A DNA stretch of 64,000 bases, from the NCBI GenBank assembly GCA_965112735.1, contig OZ218959.1, positions 2,418,001 to 2,482,000 on the forward strand. The letters are read 5' to 3'. Below, one piece after another: positions 1 through 24,349 of the stretch. The position numbers and the translations under genes are program-made. A model generated the notes under the pieces. That model saw nothing but the letters and a program-made list of their open reading frames with translations, made no database searches and had not been told where the DNA came from. Position 1 is the stretch's first letter; each line of letters opens with the position of its first letter. This DNA is from Phaeosaccion multiseriatum. Its lineage: Eukaryota > Ochrophyta, other classes.

Positions 1-427
1 GGGACCGAGCGTCTTCGGCACGCCACTGTGCCGAGCAGCCTCCATGATTCCCTTGTACAGACCCGCAAACAAAGCCAAGTTCCTGCCGTGCTCAAAGGTG
101 AGCCTCCAGATGGAGCTCAGCCTGGACGCGAGGCTGTGGTGAGAAGAAAACATGGTCGTCATCACCAAAGCTGGGTGGGGGTGGGGGGGTCGTTTGTGGG
201 CAAAAGAGGGAGGGGAAAGGGGAATAAGGAGGACGAAGACACGAGGGAGAGATGAGCAGGGTATAGTATCAGCAGCAGCAGCCAGAGAATGTGTCTTTGT
301 CTCGCCTACCATGAGGAAAGCGAAGGGTGGTCCCATAGTCGAAGCCTTGTCTCAATGCTCTGAGCACCCTGAGCAGGGATGCGAGGGCTTTCGTTGCAGC
401 ATCATCCTGTCCATCGCCATCCTCCAT
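1..427 (-). CDS. PXMP4: PXMP4/PMP24-like peroxisomal membrane protein, 3' part outside window
   Basis: Two exons are visible. Exon 1 runs from the ATG at 427 to 310 and ends in ...YGTTLRFPH with a GT donor at 309. Exon 2 runs from 170 to the window edge, after a cacccag acceptor. The joined reading has RFPHALVMTTMF followed by RLTFEHGRNLALFAGLYKG. This matches the start of the Tim17/Tim22/PMP24 family member PXMP4, whose human form has a PHALVMTFLF segment and a following helix around WNLARFVFTYKG. The family consists of small multi-span membrane proteins; PXMP4 is peroxisomal. The gene continues off the left end, so only about 95 residues are seen. It is divergent from the gene at 688. Family assignment is strong; organelle targeting is inferred from the family. 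Confidence 0.8.
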
Positions 428-687
428 CTTCTTTCTTTCTTTCTTTTTGTTGTGTGTTGTCTGGGAAAGAATGTCGGGGAGGCCAAAAAGATCTGGGATG
501 GCAGTCTATGCATGGCTCTCAGACGGGATGCACAAACGATAATTAAGAACAAACATTATCAGGGATGATGCGTCATTACAACACGTGCGCCTGAAAGTGA
601 AGGCGCCGCTCGGGGGGGGGGGGCGCGGTCGTGGCAGAATGCGCGAGAGATCAGCGAGTCTTCCGTTGTAGAGGGACTTAAGCGATC
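428..687. promoter_or_regulatory. Shared 5' region between divergent PXMP4-like and PDZ/PH-like genes
   Basis: The two start codons are only 260 bases apart and point away from each other, so both promoters must lie here or overlap the first exons. A G12 run is at 614-625 within a GC-rich stretch. No TATA box could be identified. This is inference from gene layout. Confidence 0.4.
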
Positions 688-6763
<6,076 letters not shown>

Positions 6764-7703
6764 GAGGAGGTGTGAGGCGGCTTGTTTTCAGAGAAGAGGG
6801 GGGGGGGGGGGGGGGGCAGAAGCGCTGTGAAGAGCAGCAGCACTGGAGAGCAGGGCAGCGCACCAAGCGAGGGACGAGGGAGAGAGAGGGCGAAGGGACG
6901 AGAGGAGGGTGTACATATAACATTTCGTAACATTATTTTGTTTATGGTATGTATGAGTTATTGTAGGAGTCCGTAGACAGCAACGAAGGGCATGGATGGG
7001 GACCTTACTACCCGCACCATCTCCTTCATGACTTTATATTATTGACGACATTTTTTAAATTCTTTTACTTTCCATATTCTTATTATCGTTTTAACAACTT
7101 AGAAAATGAACTTTTCAACTTCACGCCCTTCCAGTAGTAACACCACATTGTTTTAAATACAGGACGTTCGGTTTTGAAGCAGCACCAATGATTGAATGCA
7201 GGGGGTGCACTGTGACAGCAAGCATCCATTCAGTCCCTCCCCTGCCATGCTTCCAAGCCGACGACATCAAATGTGGAAAGCCTCGAAACTCCTCCTTCCT
7301 CCTGCTGCCTCTCGCCTGCCCCCCCCACCCCCCCCCCCCTTTGAAAGCATCGAATGTCTTTCTTCTCGCCCCCCTCTCCCCCATTCCCCCCCCCCCTCTC
7401 CCCCCCCACGTCCTCCTTGGCGTTGACGCGGGCTCCTTGAGAGCGCGGTGGTGCCACTACAGACGACCACCGCCGTCCTCCAACGTCGTCCTTGCCCCCT
7501 TCCTCCCCCTCCTCCAGACCTTCCACACCCACACTCCCCCCCCCATGAATATATGCACATGTGCGGTTAGTTGGGGTGCCGCACCCCCCCAATCCACCCC
7601 GGAAGGAACACTCCTCACTCCTGTTCCCTCCTGTTCCCTGCTGTTCCCGGCGAAGCAGGCAAGCAGCTTAGCCAAGCAGAGGTCTAGCCACCTCAGGCCT
7701 TCG
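6764..7703. other. Tail-to-tail intergenic region
   Basis: This is the space between the stop of the PDZ/PH-like gene and the stop of the ABCC gene on the other strand. It holds a G run near 6800-6816, an AT-rich stretch at 7020-7110 and several C runs at 7320-7410. Open frames here are proline- or glycine-rich by composition, and no gene is supported. Both 3' UTRs and poly(A) signals should lie here. Confidence 0.6.
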
Positions 7704-16476
<8,773 letters not shown>

Positions 16477-17271
16477 CCTACAGCAATGACGTGCCTCTGA
16501 CACAGGTTATGGCTCTGCGTCCAGGCAGGAATCTCCGCGAGGCGACAGGGAGACAATTGGCCCCAAGAATACTCGCACCTGCTCCAAGCGCCTGGCGTAC
16601 TCTGCAGTGAGGCTGGCTGTTAAGGCCTCCTCTGCCTTCCCAAGCGGTGAATCCTAAAGCCTATCGCCTTTCTGTCAAACGGGTGGGCAACCGATCCTCA
16701 ATCACTCCCCCTTTCCAATCGCCGATCCTCAAACCTTGACAGAATCTACAGCACGGCAGGAGCAGCAGCAGTAGCCCAGGGCACAGTAAGTCCCTGACGC
16801 AGCAGAGTTTATGTTGTGGAGGTGGTGTGTTTATATTTCCGTCCGTCGAGTCACGAGCGAATTTGTAGTTTCAGTTCCCCCCTCCCCTTCAATCGTTTGA
16901 CGATTGACGAGGCCTCAATAGGAAAAAAAAGTACTTATTGAACTTCCCCCAGGCCGCCAGGCGAGAAAGCAGAGACACCAAGACCGGAACCATCTCTCTC
17001 TGCACTGTGGACTTCGGTAGATTGTAGTCAGAGAACGTTGAGTAAGGGGGTAAAACCCTCTCTAGAAGAAAGATGGTCGGTCAAGCTGCCCGACCCGCCG
17101 ACTGAACAAAATCAGCCGCCGAAGTGCCGAGGGCGGGCGCTTGGCTGCCGAGGGAAGGGAGGGTCCCTCATATCGCATGCAAGCAGCGGAGGGCCGGTGA
17201 GAGCAGAGGGCGAAGGGTTTTACTCTGGGAGAGGAGGAGCAACGAGGGATATTTATTTGTCCGGAAGATCG
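16477..17271. promoter_or_regulatory. Divergent 5' region between ABCC and zinc-cluster genes
   Basis: The 795 bases between the ATG at 16476 (-) and the ATG at 17272 (+) must contain both promoters. The frame of the downstream gene is open from about 17038 without an ATG, so part is probably 5' UTR. No clear TATA element was identified. Confidence 0.4.
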
Positions 17272-18420
17272 ATGATGGCAGTTCAAAAGGGATGGGCCAG
17301 CGTCTCTTCTAAGGCAGACGGAGGATCGGAAGAGCGGACGAGGGAGCAGATGGACGTTGCTGAGCAGGAGCAGCGCGAGCGGCAGCAGGACAAGCAAGTG
17401 GTCGGGGCCGAGAACCCCTACCCGCCGCCCTCTGTGGTCCAGAGGCCGCAACAACAACAACCAGAGCAGCAGCGTGGGGAACACCCGGAAGAGGACCTCA
17501 GGAGGACGGGTACGTCCCCTTTAGACTTGATGTGCGAGACGGCGATCAAAGAACGGGAGAGCAGCGGCGGCAGCAGTGGTGGTGGTAATGACCGTGGCAG
17601 CGGCCCAGGCTTTCTTCCTTCCGCGCTCGCCCAGCCAGCCCTGAAGAGGAGAAGGTCGTCCCCCGCTCTGGACGGCGAGCATACTAGCAATATTAGTAGT
17701 AGAAGGGGCAGTGCTTCTGCTTCTGCTTCTGTTACTGCTGCTGCTGCTGCTGCCTCGGTGGCCGCAGCCGATACCATGGGTGCCACTGCCCCCTTCACAA
17801 CCGTGTATGCTGCTGCTTCTGCTGTATCACCAACTGCTACAACTACAACTGCGGCTGCCACGTCAGCTGCCACCGCTGCTGCTGTTAGTGCTGCCTCTCC
17901 TGAGAGCTTGAAGCGCCTGCGTATGGCATGCGACTTTTGCACGTCCAAAAAAGTCAAATGCGACGGCAATTTCCCGTGCACCAGGTAAAACGATTGCGTA
18001 AGGCAGGGTAGGGTTGTGTAGTGTAGTAGAGACTTGCTCTTGCCGAACCCAGGGTAGGGAAGTAGGTTACTACTCTTGTCCCAACTCTTCTCAGAAGTCG
18101 TCGATGTACCCCGCATTCCAAATCTCCCTTCCTCCCAGGACAGATACGTAAGAGTGTACCAGCAGTAGTTGTGGAGGAGTATTGCTATTGTCCAACACCC
18201 CCCGTTCTCACCCTCCGCCCCTCTCGCCCCTCACGGTCGCCTCACTGAGAGTCCCTCCTCTCGATGGTTCGCCCGGCCCCGCTCACGACCCCCCCCTTGA
18301 CCCATATGCCTCTGCAGGTGCCTGCACAAGGAGGTCGCTTGCCACTTCAGCATAAGGAGGAAGTCAGGGCCCAAGCCAGGAGCCAGCGGGACCAGCGGGA
18401 CGAGAGGCAGCGGTGGCAAG

Positions 18421-18468
<48 letters not shown>

Positions 18469-19251
18469 GGTAGTAGTGGTAGTAGTGGCAGTGGCGGCGT
18501 GATGGCGAATAGCAACCTTGGAGGCGGCGAATATCGTGGACACGTGCCGGTCATGAGCATTGGTGCCAGCGGTGTAGAGATGGGAAGAAGCAGCTACGGA
18601 CCACAGGGTCAGGGTCAGGGGCAGGGGCAGGGACAGGGGCTGCAGCACCATCACCAGCACCACCACCACCACCATCAGCAGTTGGTGATACAACACGGAT
18701 TGGGCTCGAGCTCGAGACAGCCCCAACCCGGCCCATACTCTCACCACCACCACCACCACCACCAGCAGCAGCAGCAGCAACAGTATTATGCCCAGGACTA
18801 TCAACGGCAGCAACAGTTGATGATACAGCAGCAGCAGCAGCAGCAACAGCGGCAGCACCAGTTGGTGATACAGCAGCAGCAGCAACGGCGGCAGCAACAG
18901 TTGGTGATACAACAGCAACAGCAACAGCAGCAGCAGCAGCAGCAGTACCGTGCTCGCATCCTGTCTCCGCACCAGCAGCAGTCCCACCAGCAGCACCCCC
19001 CCCCCCTTCCCTTACGGCGCTAGCTACGTTTCTTCGTCGCCAGGGAAAGCGATCGGCACTTCATATCATCAGCTCCCGAAGCAGGGGCTCCCAGGCGCGC
19101 CTCGAGGGGACGTAATGTTCAGCCACAGCCACGGTAGCCCGGCTCTGCGTCAATGGTCCGAACAACAGCAGCAGCAGTTGGTGGTACAACAGCAACAGCG
19201 GCAGCAGCAGCAACAGCAACAACAAACGCAACAACCACAACAACAGCAGAA

Positions 19252-19284
<33 letters not shown>

Positions 19285-19720
19285 GAAGGAGGGCGGGAAG
19301 GGGAAGAAGGAGGGTGCAGGGTCGCTGGTGAAGCAGCAGGAGGAATGCGATGATCGACAGCGCCCGCCCACAAAAGGGGCGAAGAGAGAGAGATTGAGTC
19401 CGTCGGGCCCTACCTCCCACTCCGCGCACAAGAGGGAGGCGGGGGAAAGGCCGACGATGCTTGACCTTGTGGCGGCCGCAGCGCTGGGGGAGGTGGAGCC
19501 CGCCGCCCCCCGGAGTAGCAGCCATGGCATCCAGGAGGAGGAGAAGGAGGGACCCAGGGCTGCTGACATGGGGCGGCGGAAACCGCAGCCGGAGCGGGAC
19601 CAGCAGGCAGAGGAGCAGGCGCAGCAGCGAGAGCAAGAACAGCAGCCGCAGCAGGAGCCGCAGCCCTCCATGCCTGCTGCCGAACGTACCTCTCGGCCGG
19701 TGCAAGTGGTGATGGTGTGA
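17272..19720 (+). pseudogene. Zn2Cys6 zinc-cluster protein with apparent frameshift
   Basis: Exon 1 runs from the in-frame ATG at 17272 to 17984; exon 2 starts at 18318. The junction splits a binuclear zinc cluster, CDFCTSKKVKCDGNFPCTR joined to CLHKEVACHF. This is the six-cysteine pattern of Gal4-type DNA-binding domains, so a nuclear transcription factor is likely. The rest is Gln-, His- and Ser-rich. Exon 2 stops at 19023, just after a C11 run at 18996-19006. The frame offset by one base stays open to 19720 and continues the same Gln-rich composition, with a Lys/Glu-rich C-terminus. One base fewer in the C run would join the two parts. This may be an assembly error or a true break. The gene carries six copies of the TTGGTGATA-family word. 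Confidence 0.6.
18676..19192 (+). repeat. Cluster of five TTGGTGATA-family words
   Basis: Copies lie at about 18676, 18811 (TTGATGATA), 18856, 18895 and 19172 (TTGGTGGTA), all in one orientation and all in Gln-rich coding sequence. They are read as QLVIQ, QLMIQ or QLVVQ. A reverse copy at 17822-17838 in the same gene is read as AVSPTA. Confidence 0.92.
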
Positions 19721-20404
19721 ATGAGGAGAGCTCTTGATTTTGTTGTTGTCATCATACTTTTTTTTTTTTTTATTTACTTAGTAACACTCGGTTTGCGTAA
19801 GAATCGCCCAAATGGGGGTCGGGCGGCAAGGGGGAGTGCTCCTGCGGAAATGCTGAAAACTAGGGAAGGAAGGAAGTGTCGGTCGGCATCTCAAAGAGCT
19901 ACACGAAGAGCTAATACTGTAGCGCTTCTCCCAGCGTCATTTTGCGGAGTTCGTGCGACTTCTTATCGAGTGTTAACTAAAAATGAGAAGAATGTCTAAT
20001 CCTGTATATTTACTAATCCCTGCTGTTTTTGGGTTTGGGCATTTGTGTCTCCCAAGGGGGGATGCTCCTCTGCCAGCGCTTGACACCTCAGCTCTCACCC
20101 CTGCTGAGCTGCAGTACGAGACGAGATGAAAGGCGAAGTTTTCTTCCAGCGCTTTCACTGCAATTCTTCTTCAAGCCCTTGCGGGGGGGTGTAAGAAGAC
20201 ACGCCCTGTCGCCATACTGACACCTTTCCACTTTTTCTGACTCTCTACTTACACAGAATCCCCCTTCCCAATTCGTTTAGTCCGTTTCACCTGTGTGTTG
20301 TTTACTGTTTACTCTCCTCTATATCAGGCGCCTCTCTATCTACTAACACACCCCTTATCCTTTTTTTTAATTTTAATTAATTAATCTATTGATGACCGGT
20401 TTTG
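19721..20404. other. Intergenic region left of the recombinase element
   Basis: This stretch lies downstream of the zinc-cluster gene. It contains a T run near 19759-19770 and an AT-rich patch at 20360-20395. No coding sequence could be supported. Confidence 0.6.
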
Positions 20405-20481
20405 GTGGGGCGAGATGCCCCACTCGGTGAAAGTGGGTATTTTTAGTACCCAATTTTTTTAAAAGTGGGTATTTTTAGTAC
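20405..20481. repeat. Left-end palindrome plus duplicated 18-mer of the element
   Basis: A 7-bp stem with a 5-nt loop (20405-20423) is followed by two direct copies of an 18-base segment containing GTGGGTATTTTTAGTA (20431-20448 and 20463-20480). Such structure could be the recombinase recognition region. Confidence 0.6.
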
Positions 20482-20635
20482 AGTACCCAATATGGACCAG
20501 TAGCGCCCCTTCCCCCCCCCCTCCTTTTTTTGTGTGTGTGTCTGCCCCTGCTACAGGGGAAAATATACTACGCTATGATATGACGATATAATGGTATTAC
20601 CACGATAACAATGGTATTCATATTTACAGACACAC

Positions 20636-23600
20636 TTAGTGTCCGTCCTCAATCATGCATGGCTTACAGTAGTAGTCAAAATCGCCTTCCACAAAACCCT
20701 TGCTGTCGCAAAACTCGACGGTGCACATGTGGTGCACGAGGTTTCCACACGCTCTTTCGGATGGGCAGAGGAACAGCTTGACTTGCGAGGGCTTAGTACA
20801 GCCATACGAGCATGTGAAGGCCATGTCTCCCTCTCTCAAGCCGCCCAACGACGGCGCTGCTGACGCGGCAGCAGCGGCAGTAGCGGCCGCAGCGGCCGCA
20901 TCAGAGGCAGCAGCAGAAGCAGCATCAGAAGCAGTACCAGTACCAGTACGCTGTTTTTTTTGGGCCCCCCTTCCCCCACCCCTTCCTCCTCGTCCTCCTC
21001 CGGCTCCGCCTCCTCCTGTTGCAGCAGCAGCAGCAGCAGCAGCATTGCTGCTGCCACCTCCCTCCTCGTCGTCCTCTGCACCGCTATCACCTCCATCCCC
21101 CTCCTTCGACTCGTCTGCACCAGTGCCACTTTCCTTCGCCCTCGCCCGCTTCGCCCGTTTTTTCGCGTCCGCCTGCTGCGCGCTCCATAAAATATACACG
21201 GTGGTCCACACCAGCTGATTGAAGCGGCGCTTGTGAGAATCAGAACGAGACTTGATGTCAAAGGCGTCTTTGACTGCGTCAAACATGCTTCGCGCTTCTT
21301 CAAGCGTCGGCTTGTCCTTCCAGAGCCCCTTTTCTTTCGCCGCGGATTCAATCGCACCCATCAAACAGCAAAATTTTGACATCCTTCGCTTCTCCGCCCT
21401 CCCCTGCACGTCTGCTGTCGTGAATTCTCGAAGGCGAGGAGTGCCTGTCATCCAAGCATCCCAAGCAGCGCGCACAGTGAAGCTAGGGACCTCAAAGTGC
21501 TCGGGAAGGGTATGCCACCGGCCGTTGTAGAGATACAGAGGTGGCTGATCTGCACCTGCACAAGAAGAAGAAGAGGGCGGGGCGCTGCTCGAACCCTCAC
21601 CAAGGCCCAGAGTGCCTGCCTGGTGAGCCGCGAGAAGGTCGCTGAGCCCACTCTTAGAAAAGGCTGCGTCGAGGGTCGTCTGCAGGGCCCTGCTCACACC
21701 CAGACTGGTGACAGTGCCAGAGGCCTGTGCATTCTCCTCCAGAACGTCACGGATCAGCGTCTCCAAGTCGACCTTGATCGTCTGGCCCAACACCTCAAGC
21801 TTGCCGCCTAGAGAGGCCACGCTGTCCGCCACGACTTGGAATTGCCTCAGCTGCACGACGTGGGGAGGAATCCCGGTTGCAGAAATCTCGTCCGTCTCGT
21901 CCGGATACTTCAGCACGACATGCTCTGAAAGGTCCGCCAGCAACCTTTGATCTCGGAAGAGCTGTGTCGTGAAAAGAGGGTGATTCTCCTGAAGAGTGCT
22001 GCGCAGAAAGCCGGCGTGGTACACCACACTGGCAAGACAGAATTCAGCCACCTTCCTCAATCTCAGCGGCACGTCCCTGAAGCAGCTCACAATGGCTCCC
22101 GCGAGCACGTCTTCAATGCCCTCCTTCGCTGTGCCGTCCACCTTGAGGCGCTGAAAAAAGGGAGGAAGCAATGCAAACTCCTTCGCTGAGATGTTCGCCC
22201 CGGAGGCAGCCCGGCCCACATACTGATCTGCTGCATTGATGGGGTTGAAGTAGATGCCCTGGACGCCGGGAAGAGACCATCCCATTCGAAGTTGCACAGC
22301 AATTGGGTTGGGAGCAGCGGACGAGCCGCTTGTGACGTGCGAGGCAGCGCCCTTGCGCCCAGAATGAGTGCCGAGGTCCTCTGGAGTCAGCCCCATGCCT
22401 TCCAAAATGGACGAGTTCGCCGCCGCCGTACGTCTGAGGAAGCCGCAATACCTATCGTACTGATTGTTGCCAGCGAACAGCGCGTTCTTCTCAAAACCAA
22501 AGCTCAGGAGGTAAACACCAAGCGCGAGGACGGGGCAGATCTCCGGCATGATTGGATTCGCGTAGACGTGGCGAGGATGTCGGGCCTTCTCTCCCAGCTG
22601 GTCGCCCTTTTGCTTCCCAAAATAGACGCAGAGCGCGTCCCCCTTCCACTCGAGATGATCGAGACAAATCTCCACACAGTTGGTGGCGCGGCACATCAGA
22701 TTCCAGGAGAGAACGAGGAAGGGGTGGCCAAAGGCGCCCTGTCTGTGCCCGTTCTCACAGACTGCCGAGCTCAGCATTGCTGCGATGTACACAAGCGAAG
22801 GAAACAGTGGCAACCAAAGACGGCGTCAGGGCTAGGAAGTGAGTGGGGGGCAGTCAATGCATCAGCCACTTGTCTCCACCCACTCCACTAGTTTCCACTG
22901 TCCACTGACTCCACACAGCTGGGAATTTACCTTTGGCAAGAGCGCGGTAGAGAGCGAACGGCATGGGAGCCTTCCCTTCTCTGACTTCGACATTTCCCTC
23001 CTGCTTCTCTCCTGCGATCGTCCTCTTCAGCCCCTTGGTGAGCGTCGCAAGGTCGCTTTGCAATTTGCGGTGCTGCTCCTCCTGATGGTAGTCTCTGTAC
23101 AGATTGAAGAGTGCAGAGCGTTTCGACTGTGCACCGGCCTTGGATAAGCCCTTCGGCCCCTTCTTGACTTCAAGCAGCCACCCGAAGAACGCGTCGGCTG
23201 TCAGCAGATGGAACAGCAAAGGGTGCGGCGCCCGAGGTGCTTGGATCAAGTGTGCCTTCACCCGCTTCGTCCACTGCGCCTCAGCCTTCTTCTTGGCCTT
23301 TGCTTGGGCTTTCGCTGCTCTCGACACCTCAGCCGGCGTCTGCTGTGCCGCTGCAGTGGCACCACCCGCTCCGCCAGGTGCGGCGGCTGCTGCGGCTGCT
23401 GCTGCTCTCCTCTGTGCTTCCTCCTCTTCCCCATCTTCCCCGTCTTCCTCCTCTTCCCCCTCCGGTGGAGCAAATGCTGTCCTGAAGTCAGGGTCCAGAA
23501 GCTCCGGGTGCTTGCGGAAGAGGTATCGGATCAGCATCGTGGAGGCGCATGCATATCCACTTCTCGAGCGTGGGGCGATGGTGTTGTTTCGGGGGTTCTG

Positions 23601-23687
23601 AATCTGCTGCTGCTCTGCAGTAAGCGGTGCTTCTTCCCCCTCTGCTGCTGGTGCTTCCGGAACCGTAGCAACAGCGACGTCAGCCAT
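20636..23687 (-). CDS. Tyrosine recombinase with C-terminal zinc-binding domain
   Basis: Exon 1 is 23687-22931 (starts MADVAVATVPE) and exon 2 is 22779-20636. Together they give 2901 nt, 966 aa. The catalytic set of a tyrosine recombinase is visible: R283 in NLMCRATNC, H391 and R394 in LGTHSGRKGAASH, W420 in RMGWSLPGVQ and the nucleophile candidate Y429 in GIYF. The region before R283 is Ala/Glu-rich with a helical segment. After the catalytic domain comes a coiled or helical region, then a Lys/Arg- and Gly-rich linker. The last 60 residues hold eight or nine Cys/His (CSYGC, CPSERACG, HHMC, EFC, YYCKPC), a PHD-like zinc finger. The enzyme should cut and rejoin DNA to move the element. Splice sites are gtaaat and cgcag; the acceptor choice is the least certain part. 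Confidence 0.85.
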
Positions 23688-23841
23688 GGTATACTCTGTT
23701 CTCCTGCAAATTCACGTGGGAGATGCCCCTCCCACCACTGGCATCAGCTGTTACAGCCGGGTATCGTCCGCGCAGCCGCTGCTCCTCTTACATAGCTGCA
23801 CTGTGCAAATATGCTGATGCTGTGAATGAAATAAACTCCAC

Positions 23842-23960
23842 GTGGGGAGGGGGGGGAGAATGCCCCACAACCAAAAAATATTGGATAAAAAACTTGAAAA
23901 ACGAGCATTTATGGCCCATAAAATATCCAAAACAATTATTTCGTGGGGCAGGTGCCCCAC
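23842..23960. repeat. Right-end palindromes of the element
   Basis: An imperfect GTGGGG...CCCCAC palindrome (23842-23868) and a clean 7-bp one (23943-23960) frame an AT-rich 75-base segment. They mirror the clean palindrome at the left end. Confidence 0.6.
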
Positions 23961-24349
23961 TTCACGGTACTATTAGACATACGGACTACAGAGAACTATA
24001 TATACACTGACACTACCACCCCGCTCAGACGGCACCCCATTTCCTGCCTCTTCAAAAAACTTACACTACACACTCACACCCTCTCACACAGACTCTTTCT
24101 GCATTTCCTGCCTTTCATGCGAACTCCGGCCGCTTCTATCTCTTTACCAACTGCTAAGCAATGCTCGCTTGCTTCCATCGCTCCTCAGAGCACGATACAA
24201 ACATACTAGTACAAACCCTAATGAAAGGAGGGGGGGAATAGACGCGATCGTCTTGGCAGTGTGGCAGCCTACGATAGCAGCCTGGTGGCTTGGCAGTAAG
24301 TCGTCATGGTGCTCCTGAGTACCACACACTTGCTCACTCACTTGCTCAC
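23961..24349. other. Intergenic region right of the element
   Basis: This lies between the right palindrome and the 3' end of the RBR gene. It is mixed sequence with CACACTCACAC and TTGCTCAC short repeats at 24325-24360. No gene is supported. Confidence 0.6.

Larger units (their letters stand above)
20405..23960 (-). mobile_element. Crypton-like tyrosine-recombinase element
   Basis: One recombinase gene is enclosed by short GC-clamped palindromes. The left one, 20405-20423, is GTGGGGC, GAGAT, GCCCCAC. The right one, 23943-23960, is GTGGGGC, AGGT, GCCCCAC. A related imperfect palindrome is at 23842-23868. AT-rich flanks (20360-20480 and 23870-23945) separate these from the gene. At the left end an 18-base segment with GTGGGTATTTTTAGTA occurs twice (20431 and 20463). 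No target-site duplication was found, which fits Crypton elements, but the true boundaries are not proven. The element sits between the 3' ends of two host genes. Confidence 0.65.

Noticed and set aside
16477-16503. Longer ABCC N-terminus
   Set aside because: The extension begins with GTG; the first ATG in frame is at 16476.
22680-22700. Extra copy of the dispersed word (GTTGGTGGCGCGG) in the recombinase gene
   Set aside because: Only seven bases match the core and the site encodes a conserved part of the recombinase; treated as chance.
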